A DNA stretch of 64,000 nt from Endomychus coccineus (GCA_958510875.1 CAUEHT010000005.1:434001-498000); one strand, 5' to 3'. Positions 49,689-61,760 are shown, counted from the stretch's first letter. Made by a program: numbers and translations. Notes: generated by a model not told the origin, from the sequence alone.

Positions 49689-51106
49689 TTATTCTTGTGA
49701 AATTTGATCTGCATGTTGAATGATGTCCTCGTCTCTGCAGCTTTCCAAGAAGGTGAGGGTACACAATAGCTTGCTTCGTTTGGATCGTAGGTTCTCGAAG
49801 ATCTTAGTTTGGTGGGTTATCTTCTCCCCGTAGAATTGATTTATGTTCTGCTTCAGGTTTCCGCGGGCGTTATATGCTGTATTGGGTTGCCGGGATATAC
49901 TCCGCGTTGTCATAGATTGGTTTCGATAGAAACCGTTGATATGTCGACGTTTCGGCACAATCTCATGTGCCATCTTCAAGTCTGCTGCTCTGCTCCGAGT
50001 TAACTTGAAACTGATCTCCGTTGTTCCTGTTGGTGTTTCATGTATCCTTGTTACATCTGGATGATTTTGCCGGTTTGATGCGTCTGATTGAGTTTGTTGG
50101 TCTGTTGCGTTCGAGCGATTTTGTCGGTTCGTTAGGTTCGAGCGAGTTTGTCGGTCCGTTGAATTAGTCTGGTTGACTGTTCTCCTGGGTGGTTGAAGGG
50201 CTGGTTTCCAAGCAGTTGGTAATTTCTGTGTATCATCTCTTGTATTGAGACTTGAAGGTCGCTTGTCGATTTCGATAGCTTCTCTTATGATGCGTTTTCT
50301 TTTGTGCTCCAGGCTGGCTAGGACTCGGGTGTTGTCAAAATCGATTTCATGTGGAGTTTTTCTTCCATGTTCGGCAAGTGATGATTTTGTTTCTTGCTTC
50401 GCGACTTCATTGCGGTGTTCTTCACGTCGAATGTTGATCCTTCTGTTAGTTTGTCCTATGTAGCTTCCTCCGCAATCTTCGCATGGTATTTCGTAGACTC
50501 CTTGTGTTTCCAGATTTATTTTGGATTTAGCGTTAGGCAGTATTTGACCAATCTTTCTTGTGGTGTTGAAACTTGTCTCAATGTTGTGTTTTTTGAGGAT
50601 TCTGCTGATCTCTGTAGTACCTTTGATTTATGGGAGTGGGCTTCGGCGACAGGTTTTTCTTTTTCTTCTTCTGTCGTTCGATCTGTCTGGCGTCGGGGCC
50701 TTAGTGCTCGTCTGATATTGTCTTTTTGTCTTTTGAAAACTCGCTTTGTTGTAGCGTGGTTCGTATTGTCTGCATTTCTTGTTGTTTGTGGTCATTGTCG
50801 GTAAGTCGGTCTGATCTGGTTATGAGTGTTTTTATTACGAATTGAAGTTGTGCTGGATGGTGATGTGACTGGGCGTTCAAGTAACGATTCGTGTGTGTTG
50901 GTTTCCTGTATATGGTGTGCCCTATTCTGCCGTTTCTCTTGCTCACAAGAACATCTGGGAAGGGTAGTTGGTTGTCCTCCTCGATCTTCATTGTGAACTT
51001 GATCTTTTCGTGAATTCTGTTTATGTGGCTCAGGAATTTTTTCAGTGCGGTTTCTCCGTGAGTCCAGATGACAAACGTATCGTCTACGTATCGTAGCCAT
51101 AGTTTT

Positions 51107-51108
<2 letters not shown>
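49689..51108 (-). pseudogene. PLE family B, 5'-truncated RT and GIY-YIG
   Basis: On the minus strand the coding remnant starts abruptly at (TA)n with [11 protein letters not shown] (RT motif C, about 51050-51090), followed by the RT thumb region (50991-50701, with [15 protein letters not shown]). It shifts frame, shows one stop near 50635 just before the KGTTEISRIL segment, and then stays open through the GIY-YIG domain (VYEIPCEDCGGSYIGQTNRR, about 50510-50440). A Gln/Asn/Thr-rich tail with a short repeat (TDRQTRSN, TNRQNRSN, TDQQTQSD) follows, to the stop at 49689. Near 49929-49977 the frame overlaps a second, sense-oriented hammerhead-like string. Confidence 0.85.
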
Positions 51109-51165
<57 letters not shown>

Positions 51166-51172
51166 TATATAT
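51109..51172. repeat. (TA)n tract
   Basis: It truncates the PLE B reading frame at its 5' side. Confidence 0.9.
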
Positions 51173-51461
<289 letters not shown>

Positions 51462-51736
51462 TGTAGAACTGGATTCTCGGGTATTGATCCGCGTTGTGTG
51501 GTTTCGGTCCTCAAAAGGACCAATTTCACGACGTTTCGGCAAAGTCGCATTTGCCATCTTCAGGTGATTCGACCGTAGAGTCTGGAAAATCTAGGCGAAC
51601 AGTTCGCCTAGATTTTCCAGACTCTACGGTCGAATCACCTGAAGATGGCAAATGCGACTTTGCCGAAACGTCGTGAAATTGGTCCTTTTGAGGACCGAAA
51701 CCACACAACGCGGATCAATACCCGAGAATCCAGTTC

Positions 51737-51740
<4 letters not shown>
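51462..51740. repeat. 279 bp perfect palindrome of PLE B terminal repeat
   Basis: Every checked position x pairs with 103202-x; the centre is the single A at 51601. Each arm of 139 bp is one PLE B end. The hammerhead-like motif occurs on the minus strand at 51526-51567 and on the plus strand at 51635-51676. Confidence 0.92.

Positions 51741-51794
<54 letters not shown>
51741..51794. repeat. (TA)n tract
   Basis: Directly follows the palindrome. Confidence 0.9.
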
Positions 51795-51798
<4 letters not shown>

Positions 51799-52853
51799 CT
51801 ACGGTGAGTAGGTCCTCCTCTCATTGAAAATTTGCATTGGGTAGGTCATCCGGTGTCATAGGTCCTCCGTATACGGAGGAGCTATCACATCACGTGTTAA
51901 ACGATGTACCTTGACGACTTCTATCATATGGCAAAATTTCACAGGGATGACTTATGTCGACTTTTTGGATATTTTGTATATTTTAGTTCCGAACGTTTAC
52001 GTATCCTCTGGTGGCGACTCCGCGTGGCGTATACTTTATGACGTATACTCCGTTCTCATTTAGCAGTGGATCAGTAATCCACCGCATATTTGATAGCAAA
52101 TTTCCAGTGGATAAGGCATCCGCGATATTGACAACACTGTATCTAGTGAGTTATTACAGAATGATGTCTGTCTTATTATATTATCAGCCTGAAAGCGAAC
52201 ATTTACAATCTACAGTACCGTCGGTAATGGAGCAAACAATGGTCATTCTCGATTTGTATATTACGTTTCATGTTATCAAATACTTTCCATAGGCTGTGTA
52301 TTAATTCTCCCAAATTATATGATTCCTGTTACAATAATTACATAATCTTTGTATCCATTCATGAAATCTTTTTTATATGAATACTTAAATAATAATAAAA
52401 TTGATCTTTCTGAAAGCATCCCATAGCTCAGGTGGAGATTCCTTACGGAAGAGTTTCTGTGGGCATGAATTCGATTATTTCCTAAGATATAAGGTGTTCA
52501 AGATGAACCTTGAAATTTAATTCCAATGAGAATTTCACACCGACAATATTCGACCAATGAAATACTTTTATTTTGACTTGTTGCCATGCCAACGAAGAAA
52601 TGTCAGCAGATATTTTTTCTTTCAGGGTAAAGAAGCAAAATTATAGTGGATATTTTCAGACGTTTGACAAATGAGTTTGGAAGAGATACAATACATAACA
52701 AAACAACCGTTCACAGAAATAAATTATATATTTAAATTCATTCTATTAAAATCTACATTTTATTTAATTTCATAACAACATTTAAATGTTGATATTCCTC
52801 TTGAAAATCCTCTCATCGTTATGGCCAATAGTAAAGGACAGAAAACTCTAAAT
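51795..52853. other. no supported gene
   Basis: Two opposing frames overlap here: a plus frame of 93 codons at 52011-52292, and a minus frame of about 50 codons at about 52170-51990 that reads like protein (DPLLNENGVYVIKYTPRGVA) and ends in TAA. Neither was recognised, and neither has clear splice or polyadenylation signals. Confidence 0.3.
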
Positions 52854-53231
52854 TTACCAAATGTTTGTGTTTTTAAGCAAATAAATGTAATAATTTGAAA
52901 CCATTTTGTTCAATTTATTCTTGCCAATTTTGTTAGATTTTATAGATGTTCGCAACAGCTTTTCTTGGATTTTCTTAAATAAACCTTTACGATTTGCTCC
53001 ATTTAACATTTCTGGTGAACAATATTCAATTAACTGCAGTAAATGTGTTCGTTTGGAATGGAACATTTTCACGTGACTTAATTCGTCGCAACATAAACAA
53101 GCCTCGTAATTTTTAAAACAACTCATTGTTACAATATAATCTGAGACGACTGATTTTGTACAAAATATAGAGAAAGTACAATAATGACATTTGCCATGGT
53201 ATCTGTCATAGCCATGACCGCCTATTTCCAT
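52854..53231 (-). CDS. unrecognised Cys/His-rich 125-residue protein
   Basis: ATG at 53231 and one uninterrupted frame. A minus-strand AATAAA-like string lies at about 52757-52766, about 90 bp after the stop. The first half has paired cysteines (HGKCHYCTFSIFC, about residues 12-24; CLCC, about 46-49; SHVKMFH), which could bind zinc. The second half is basic and helical (LFKKIQEKLLR), followed by a Lys/Asn-rich tail. No family was recognised. It could be a small host gene, a terminal exon or a viral relic. The length and Cys pattern argue against pure chance in DNA this AT-rich. Confidence 0.45.
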   Translation of the reverse strand: MEIGGHGYDRYHGKCHYCTFSIFCTKSVVSDYIVTMSCFKNYEACLCCDELSHVKMFHSKRTHLLQLIEYCSPEMLNGANRKGLFKKIQEKLLRTSIKSNKIGKNKLNKMVSNYYIYLLKNTNIW

Positions 53232-53284
53232 TGAGCAATATTACTATTTTATAATTATTTGATTCGCTTAAAAAACTACTACTA

Positions 53285-53765
53285 TCGTTTATTAAAAACA
53301 AATATAATGCCTCCAATTTTAGTAAATCAAATTTAACCCAAAACTATAAAAGAGACTATAAATAATATATTTAAAATAATTTAAAACAACTAAAGTCGGT
53401 GGATCAAAAGATATTTGAATTTTATTGTAAATCAGTTGTCAAAAGAAAACTATTACTTAAAAATACATACTTCCACCAATTTCAGTAAATAAAATGTAAT
53501 TCAATAACATGTAATAAACCATATTTAATCTACTTTTAACAATTTTGTAGACCTAAAGTGAGTGGATCAAAAATTACTACTGATATTTAAATTTTATTGT
53601 TAATCAGTTGCCGAAAGAAAATTATTGGGTAAAAACATATACTCCTATCAATTTTGGTAAATGAAATTTAATTCAACAACATGTAATAAACTATATTTAA
53701 TCAATTTTTTTCAAATTTTGTATAACTAAAGTGGGTGCAGAAATTACAACTGGATTTTCAATTCC
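53285..53765. repeat. tandem repeat, about 165-175 bp, nearly three copies
   Basis: TCCAATTTTAGTAAAT-like strings recur near 53310, 53474 and 53647, each followed by ...CATGTAATAAACTATATTTAATC and CTAAAGTGGGTGG-type blocks. Copies are diverged and AT-rich, like a small satellite. Confidence 0.75.
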
Positions 53766-54765
53766 GTGGCGAAACATTATAAATTATAACCATACACAAT
53801 TTAAGCATGAAAACACCAAAAGTTTTTTTGACGTTTGCACTCGTATACATCAAACTCTCAAAATCCTATAAAAAAAATATGGCATTCCTTCGTGATGTCT
53901 CGTATTTTCATGGAAAAATGTCAAATAACATCACATTGAAATTATTTTAAACTAATTTTTCTTCGGTGTGAAATTCTCTTACCGAATATTCTGAGAGTGC
54001 ACAAATTAATTTCCGGAAATTTTGCACATGGGATATTATAAGTGAATATTTTCGACAAAATATACACAAAATTTATGAAATTTGATATACATACGGGTTT
54101 TTATGATGTCGAGTGGAAATATGTTGTCAACATTTGATAAAACTGATATACTGAGTGTTTGTTTCTTGTTAACATCGGATGAAAAGCATACGGCTTAATA
54201 TAATTTATTTTTTCTCAAAAATTTCATATGCAACACCCCAATAGAAATGCGGAAAAGTTCACAGATTCCAGCAGCCCAATCAATATTATAGATTGCCATA
54301 ATTATGACAATTATGAAATACTCAAGACCGAAAAATGTAGCAAAAAAAAATTATTTAGATGTACAAATTTTTAATTCATAGTTAAAATATTATTCGATAA
54401 AAAGGTATTATAAAACCTTTCGTAACTGTTTTTTAAATATTATCGAAAACTTGCACAAATCATTGAAAAAGTTGTACTGGTATCCATTTAGCTATCGATA
54501 TAAAAAAATAGATGACGTTCAGTATTGAAATTTCTAATCTTAACAGCTTGATTCCTTCCAACTAATTGATATGCGTTTTATTATTGCATGAGTAGAGGTA
54601 AATTCTGCTCCAAAAATTAATTCCTTCAATGACTAACCAACATTCCTACTATTTCTGAAATACTTACTTAAAAGTTTTCATTTCAATTTATAATTGAAAA
54701 ACCCCTAACACAGTGAAGATGTGGCATCTTGGGCAAAAACGATCGCTCATATAGAAGAAAGATCA
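53766..54765. other. no gene recognised
   Basis: AT-rich DNA with no supported frame. Confidence 0.4.
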
Positions 54766-54840
54766 GGTCATCCCTGTAGCTCAGTTGGTAGAATCAGTCT
54801 AGTGGACGGAAAGTCTCGTGTTCAAATCAAATCGACCATT
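54766..54840 (+). repeat. tRNA-derived relic (SINE head or tRNA pseudogene)
   Basis: TGTAGCTCAGTTGGTAGA is a good A box, and GTGTTCAAATC 36 bases further resembles a decayed B box. The acceptor stem does not pair, so this is not a working tRNA. A weaker A-box look-alike (CATAGCTCAGGTGGAGA) is at 52423. Confidence 0.5.
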
Positions 54841-55249
54841 CTGAATTTCAACCTATTTGATTGCAAAATTCTAATTCCATAAACAAAGATGTTCAAATAC
54901 TAGGTAGTTCAACTTATTGATTAGGTTTTGATATTTTGATTGTGATTGTACATTGCTCCAAACGACTTATACCACAATTCCCTGTCAATAATATTATAAC
55001 ATATATGTAATTGGAATAATTTCATCAATAAAAATTGATGAACTATGTCGGTGTTTTCTATATACAGAAGCAAGTTCAGTATTTATAGATTAGAAAGGAT
55101 TTTTTTTTTAAATGGCACCAGAAGAAAACATTAAGAATAAGTGAAACATACACGTCATATATTTGAGATTTTGTTTATTATTGCTTATTATTATTACAAA
55201 GTACGTATAATTTATATCAACATAAAATACATTCCGACTGCGAATTTCG

Positions 55250-55450
55250 AAAAATCTTGGCTTCCGGATGATTTCCGCGTCACAATATCAGGACTTGATG
55301 CCGACGTTTCACCAACCATTACTGGTGACATCTTCAGGGCCGACTTGACGCTTGAATTGGAACTGATTCTACTGGCTTCTGTAGCGGTATTTATTGTAGG
55401 AAAAAAATCCTTCACGCTACAAATTTTACTGCCTTTTACCGGTGGTTAAC
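55250..55450 (-). repeat. PLE family C terminal repeat, solo
   Basis: Matches the ends of the two family C copies at 56190-56400 and 57450-57675 (GATGCCGACGTTTCACCAACC ... CATCTTCAGGGC ... CTGTAGCGGTATTTATTGTAG). No coding sequence is attached. Confidence 0.75.
55297..55340 (-). ncRNA. hammerhead-like motif, family C solo
   Basis: Order: GCC, CUGAAGA, U, UCACC...GGUGA-type stem II, AACGUC, GGC. Stem I pairs 3 bp. The layout is the same as in family B. Confidence 0.45.
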
Positions 55451-56189
55451 TCCGTTCTGGCACCTGTACTTGATAGTAGTGATAGAACTATTCGAATACA
55501 AATTATGAAAGTATTCGGATGCATCCGATTCTTATTGAAGTAGTCAAATACTCCTGTATTCGAATAATCATTCGATTCTCGACAGTATTCTAATTCGGAA
55601 TATTCGGTTCTATGCATTTGAATAAACATTCGATTCTGCCCAAACTACTCAGATTTTAATAATTATACTACGCATGTTGTCAATACATCAAAAATATTGT
55701 CTTTCCTTTATTTCGGAACTGATTTTGATTTTGATCTATACGGATTGTTAAGTAAGATGAGTAAAAGATCTCGACCAGTTGAGATAGTTATATCGGGTCG
55801 TTTGAAAGTTACGATCATTATGTATCATAATAACGAAAGTCGATAGACTCATCACTTATGGTTGACTTATAACCACTTTTATCCACATCAGTTAACCTCA
55901 TCACACTTATGACCGTACGACCCTATGAATTATCCTGTATTAGTGTCTAGGTTCATATTATCGATCAAAATTTGACAATAAAATTATCTTTACAAAACTA
56001 CTAACATTTTCTGTTTAGTTTCGATACCTATGAACAACAGCAACAACTTCCAGGGAGAATTACTTTCTATCATCTTGAAAGTAAAAATCCAATTCGAGAC
56101 ATTTCTTGATTACGTTTTTCTATTAAACTCAAAATAATGGTGGTTTACGTTTGGTCATTATTCTATTGAAAAAACACTGTATAAAAGAA

Positions 56190-56625
56190 GAAGAAATTAA
56201 TGGAGATTCTTGATTTCCGGATGCATTCCGCGTCACGATAGCATGAATTGATGCCGACGTTTTGCCAACCATTGCAGGTGGCATCTTCAGGGCTGGTGTG
56301 AGGCTTGGACTGAAACTAATTATACTTTTTTCTGTAGCCGTATTCATCGTAGGGAAATTCTGCTTTTGTTACGGTGATTAATTCCGTTCTGGCAATTGAC
56401 ATTGCCGTTGCGTGATCATGTGCGAGTGGAATTTTCGAGGATGGGTTTCCAAATGTTGAGAAAGTGATATCCTGAGTCACATTTTGGATTATTTGGATGT
56501 TTCAGCATTTCTATAGCTTCAAGGATTTTTCACTGATAGAAGTGTGGGGCTCTGGCTAGGATTTTTGTATTTTCGAAAATGATTTGTTCGCTACTGTCTA
56601 ACTTCGCTTCCGCAAGAAAAAACAA
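56190..56625 (-). pseudogene. PLE family C, 3' end (- strand copy)
   Basis: On the minus strand 56625-56420 matches the last 65 or so codons of the plus-strand copy at 57250-57430 (for example AAACATCCAAATAAT, GACTCAGGATAT). Its terminal repeat with a hammerhead-like string (56252-56294, GAAA changed to AAAA) follows to 56190. It is arranged head to head with the next fragment. Confidence 0.7.
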
Positions 56626-56629
56626 TTCT

Positions 56630-57675
56630 TATCCCCCATTGTTCAAGAAGTTTATATGATTTGCCTAAAATACATAAACCCTCAGTTCCCCTTAGACCAA
56701 TTGTCAGCACTATCGGATCCCCTACTTATGAACTCTCGATATCTGTCATATATTCTCAAACCTCTTGTAGGTAATTCCAACAGTTTTATCCTAATTCCTC
56801 TCATTTTGTTGAAAAATTCAAAACGCTAAAAATGACACCGTCGATTTGCTCGTCACTTTCCACGTCCAGTCACTCTTTACCAATGTTCCCATTCCAGACA
56901 CACTTTCCATAATTTCTAAACTGTTACCTGCAAAAACATTTCAATGAACTTACTACCGTTAATTGATTTTTGTCTATCTTTCACATATCTTCTATAGGAT
57001 GGCAAGTTTTACGAGCAGTCCTCGGGAGCTGCCATGGGTTCCCCATTTTCTCCGGTGATAGCTTATATCTTTATGGAAACTTTTGAGCAAGATGCTATTG
57101 ACTCATCTGTTCTCAAGACGAAATGTTAGTTCAGACATGTCCCTGTTCTTGCGGTGAAGTCTACATTGGTGAAACAGGTTGTACAGTGTGAAAGAACATG
57201 AGCGCTGTCCAAGGCTTCGTGATACCAGTAGATCTGCACTTGCGGAACACAAGTTTGACACTTATCATCAGATCCTTTTCGAACATACTAAAATCCTAGC
57301 CCGAGTCACACATTTCCATCAGCGAAAAACCCTTGAAGCTATTGCAATCCTAAAACATCCAAATAATCTAAACCGTGACTCAGGATATTACCTTCCCAAC
57401 ATTTTGAAACCCATCTTCGTAAACTTCACATAATCACACAACGGCAGGGTCAGGTACCTGAACGGAGTTTACCACCGGAATGAAGGCAGTGAACTGTGTA
57501 GCGTGGAGGATTTCCCATAAAATAAATACGGCTACAGAAACCAGTAGAATCAGTTTCAGTTCAAGCCTCAAGCCTTCCGTGAAGATGTCACCTGTAATGG
57601 TTGACGAAACGTTGGCGCCAAGTCTTGCTATTGTGACGCGGAATCCATCCAGAAGCCAAGATTTTTCAAGATTAA
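56630..57675 (+). pseudogene. PLE family C, RT to GIY-YIG remnant (+ strand copy)
   Basis: RT pieces in different frames include [13 protein letters not shown] (about 56735) and YEQSSGAAMGSPFSPVIAYIFM (57010-57075, motif B region). The polymerase YxDD motif is missing: the sequence runs from the post-motif-B region directly to the GIY-YIG domain (about 57130-57300, VPVLAVKSTLV in a shifted frame and SVKEHERC). The C-terminal frame 57179-57433 is open. The terminal repeat follows at 57450-57675, with a decayed hammerhead-like string (57574-57617). Confidence 0.75.
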
Positions 57676-57799
57676 CTATCTGCGGGAGTATACTATTCAG
57701 GAGGAAATTAATGTCACTTTCGGTAGTTTCAGATTAACATTTATGAAAAATACCTTCATCACAGTTACAGCAACACAAGTAGGTGTTGCGTTATAAGTA

Positions 57800-58200
57800 G
57801 ATTAAGTCCTCGCGTTCTCCACCAGGAAATGACGTCATCGACCGGATGTTGCGCGCGCAACTCCGGATGTAACGTTACTAACCCGCGAAATTCAAACGTG
57901 TCCATAGAGCTTACGATGATCACCGAACTTCCAACCATAGAGGTCTAGGTCATAGAATGTGAGGTTGGTTGTATGTAACGTTACTAACCCGCAAAATTCA
58001 AACGTGTCCATAGAGCTTACGATGATCACCGAACTTCCGACCATAGAGGCCTGGATGTGAGGTTAGTTGGACGTAACGTTACTAACCCGCGAAATTCAAA
58101 CGTGTCCATAGAGCTTACGATGATTATAGAACTTTCTACCATAGAGGTCTGGATGTGAGGTTAGTTGGATGTGACGTCATCGACCCGCCAAATTCAAATG
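57800..58200 (+). repeat. tandem repeat, about 96-108 bp, three to four copies
   Basis: GTAACGTTACTAACCCGCGA starts copies at about 57869, 57977 and 58073. A partial fourth at 58169 reads GTGACGTCATCGACCCGCCA. Copies share CGTGTCCATAGAGCTTACGA and CCATAGAGGTCTGGATGTGA. Confidence 0.85.
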
Positions 58201-58259
58201 TAGAGGTGTTTTGGTGATGTTTATCATGGCCGACGTTGGAACCGAATGTCAGAAGAGTT

Positions 58260-59560
58260 AACGTCAAAACCGCAATATGACTGATGTTGTAGTTACATCG
58301 TCGCCATCTTCTGATGAACCGATGAACTATCATACTTCAATGTCAATGTCAGACCAGTTAACTTCAAACGACTACATCTATGAATGAACCGATCAACCGT
58401 CATGCATACCTGTCAACGTCAGAAATGGTAACGTCAAGGGACGACATCTATGAGGTCACAATTCAAAATATGACTGATGTTATAGCTACATCACCACCAT
58501 CTCTTAATGAACCGATGAACTATCATACTTCAATGTCAATGTCAGAACGGTTAACTTCAAATGACTACATCTATGAATGAACCGATCAACCGTCATGCGT
58601 ACCTGTCAACGTCAAAGGACGACATCTATGAGGTATCTTGTTAATGTTTTTGCGCGGGAAATTTATGAACCGATGAACTATCATAGCTGGATGTCAATGT
58701 CAGAACAGTTAACGTCAAAGGACGACATCTATGAAACTCCAATTCAAAATGTTACCGATGTTGTAGCCTATATCGCCATCTATCACTATACCGATGGACT
58801 ATCATAGCTGAATGTCAATGTCAGAACAGTTAACGTCAAAGGATGACATCTATGAGGTATTTTGTTAATGTTTTCGAGCGGGAAGTTTCATCTCAATTAA
58901 AAAAAAACGATATATTAATGAACTATCAGCTTGATGTCCATGTCAGAACAGCTAACGTCAAAGGACGACATCTATGAGGTGTTTTGCTGATGTTTGCGCG
59001 AAGAATTTCAAAAATTTGACTCATGTTGTAGCTATACTGTCATTTATTATTGAACCACACCGTAATTCCAAAAATAATGAACTTGTATGAGGTATCTTGT
59101 TAATGTTTTTGAGCGGGAAATTCATGAACCGATGAACTATCATGGCTGGATGTCAATGTCAGAACAGTTAACGTCAAAGGACGACATCTATGAGACTTCA
59201 ATTCAAAATGTTACCGATGTTGTAGCCTATATCGCCATCTAATAATAAACCGATGAACTATCATAGATAAATGTCAATGTCAGAACAGTTAACGTCAAAG
59301 GACGACATCTATGAGGTATTCTGTTAATGTTTTTGAGCGTGAAGTTTCATCTCAATTCAAAAAACGATATATTAATGAACTTTCATAGCTTGATGTCCAT
59401 GTCAGAACAGCTAACGCCAAAGGACGACATCTATGAGGTGTTTTGCTGATGTTTGCGCGAGGAATTTCAAAAATTTGACTCATGTTGTAGCTATACTGTC
59501 ATTTATTATTGAACCACACCGTAATTCCAGAAATAATGAACTTTTTAACCTACAAATTTC
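58260..59560 (+). repeat. minisatellite with TCAGAACAGTTAACGTCAAA core, first block
   Basis: The core TCAATGTCAGAACAGTTAACGTCAAAGGACGACATCTATGAG (described by its position, e.g. 58690-58733) recurs about every 120 bp. Two longer forms alternate, one continuing GGTATTTTGTTAATGTTTTT and one ACTCCAATTCAAAATGTTAC. A frame through the core reads MSMSEQLTSKDDIYE, and some stretches stay open over more than one unit (58380-58580, 58577-58807). Confidence 0.85.
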
Positions 59561-59599
59561 CTCAACGTTAAATGATTACAATGGGACTCACTCATTAGG

Positions 59600-59880
59600 T
59601 AAACTATGAAATTCGGTGTCATGGCGGCTATCGCGGGAATTTCAAACGAGGTGTCTGTTACGTAGATCTTCAAGGAGGTGTCATGGCGTCTGTCACGTGA
59701 ACTGTCATGGCGGTTATCGTGGGAATTTAAAACGAGGTGTCTGTTACGTGGATCTTCAACGAGATGTTGTGGCGTCTGTCACGTGAACTGTCATGACAGC
59801 TAACGCGGGAATTTCAAACAATGTGTCTGTTTCGTGAATCTTCAACGAGGTGTCGTGGCGTATTTCACGTGGGTCTTAAA
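59600..59880 (+). repeat. tandem repeat, 86-87 bp, three copies
   Basis: TGTCATGGCGGCTATCGCGG-type starts at about 59619, 59706 and 59792. Each copy contains GAGGTGTCTGTTACGTGGAT and GGCGTCTGTCACGTGAACT. Confidence 0.85.
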
Positions 59881-59939
59881 CAGAATAGAACTTTTTCTAG
59901 AACCTAAATTACACAAAACAATACCAAATTGAGAGGTGT

Positions 59940-60790
59940 AATAGCTACAGCTGCAGCACTATCAACCGTCATGCATACCTGTAAACGTCAGAAATGTTAA
60001 CGTCAAAAGACGACATCTATGAGGTACTTATGTAATGTTTGCGTGGGAAATTTATGAATCGATGACTATCATGGCTGGATGTCAATGTTAGAACAGTTAA
60101 CGTCAAAGGATGACATCTATGAGACTCCAATTCAAAATATTACTGATGTTGTAGCTATATCGCCATCTTTTAATAAACCGATGAACTATCACACCTGAAT
60201 GTCAATGTTAGAACAGTTAACGTCAAAGGACGACATCTATGAGATATTTTGTTAATGTTTTTGCGCGGGAAGTCCCATCTCAATTCAAAATATGATCTAT
60301 TAGTGAACCGGTGAACTATCATGACTGGATGTCAATCTCAGAACAGTTAACGTCAAAGGACAACATCTATGAGACCCCAATTCAAAATATTACTATATCG
60401 CCATCTATTGATAAACCGATGAACTATCACAACTGAATATCAATGTCAGAACAGTTAACGTCAAAGGACGATATCTATGAGGTATTTTGTTAAAGTTTTT
60501 GCGTGGGAAGTTGCATCTCGATTCAAAATATGATCTATTAATGAACCGATGAACTGTCATAGCTGAATGTCAATGTCAGAACAGTAAACGTAAGAGGACG
60601 ACATCTATGAGACCCAAATTCAAAATATTACTGATTCTGTAGATATATCACCATCTATTATTAAACCGATGAACTATCATAGTTAAATATCAATTTCGGA
60701 ACAGCTAACGTCAAGGACCACATCTATGAGGTGTTTTGGTAACGTTTTGTCTGGAAATCACTCTCAAAATTAAAAATTGTCACTTATGTT
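59940..60790 (+). repeat. minisatellite with TCAGAACAGTTAACGTCAAA core, second block
   Basis: Continuation of the 58260 array after the 86 bp block, with about seven more cores, ending in more diverged copies. Confidence 0.85.
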
Positions 60791-61440
60791 GTAGCTATGT
60801 TGTCGTTCATTAATACCACACCCTAATCTCAAGATAATGAACCAGCAAAATAACCTAGAAATGTCTACTTACATATATGAAGTGTTTACACCAAAAGCAC
60901 ATTAAGTATTAAGTATTCATTTCTACATGCACCTGCGTCATCACATTCACTTTATACTGATTATGAGAACGACAACAGTCGTACAATGAGAGGAATTCAT
61001 TAAGTTTGGAATTGAAAATTCGAATTTTTGGAGCTTAAGTAATAAGAAATCTAAGGTATGGTGTTTATACTAGCGTATGTATTGAAATCAAACTTTTGAG
61101 AATATCAATGAAATCATACAATTCCAGCAGCCCGAAGGTTCGTTTGCAATTTTACGAATGATGATGAACGATAAAAATGAATATTTTAACTTTTCTTTAT
61201 AACTTAGGTATTGACGTGACGTATAAAACTCAGAATAATTCGGAACGATTGATTTTTATTGTTATCCACGATTATCAACCTATATCTAAATCAGTTCGAG
61301 ATGCAGACTTTTCAATTTATCGATATTTCGAAAGCCCACTTATACTGAACTAAGAATTTACAATACTTCAAACTATCCATTTCGCTTAAAATATACATAG
61401 CAGTATATTATAGAAACTTTGTTAAAGATCACATAAAAAT
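60791..61440. other. no gene recognised
   Basis: AT-rich DNA between the minisatellite and the virus-like gene cluster. Confidence 0.4.
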
Positions 61441-61760
61441 CGAATGATTCGAGATGTAGACTCATGAGCTCTAGAAGCCTTAGGATCAGTTGCAAGAGGT
61501 GCAAGTGCTATCGAAAATACGGTGGTTAACCAGCTAAAAACAACGGAACACATTGGGTAGCGTTCAGAAAAAAATCGATAACGATGTGGAATATTTTGAT
61601 TGTTTTGGAAATTTGAAGCCACCAAAGGAACTCGTTCGATATTTGGGTGGGAACGTTAGGATTTTCTACAATAACAACACCTATCAGAACTATAATCAAG
61701 TGATATGTGAACAGTTGTGCGTGAACTTTCTCACCGAAATTGTCGAAAGTATCAATTAAA
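61441..61760 (+). pseudogene. minor-capsid-like segment joined to adenovirus-type protease remnant
   Basis: The first part (61468-61535) reads ALEALGSVARGASAI, like the Gly/Ala-rich membrane-active minor capsid protein of Maverick/adintovirus elements, and is preceded by a stop. The sequence then passes directly to an adenain-type cysteine protease: HWVAF (catalytic His, 61551-61565), a one-base shift in a run of A, EYFDCFGNLKPPKELV (61590 onward) and ICEQLC (61700-61720, the Cys motif, with Glu where Gly is usual). In Maverick/adintovirus elements these are separate genes, so the join implies a deletion. It is not functional as written. Protease identity is fairly sure; the capsid part is an inference. 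Confidence 0.65.

Noticed and set aside
51494..51708. Two identical 60-codon frames on opposite strands
   Set aside because: They are mirror images produced by the perfect palindrome.
54766..54840. Functional tRNA gene
   Set aside because: The A box is good, but the B box is decayed and acceptor and T stems do not pair.
57800..60790. CRISPR-like array
   Set aside because: The units are minisatellites with variable spacing and no short conserved repeat with unique spacers. The genome is eukaryotic.
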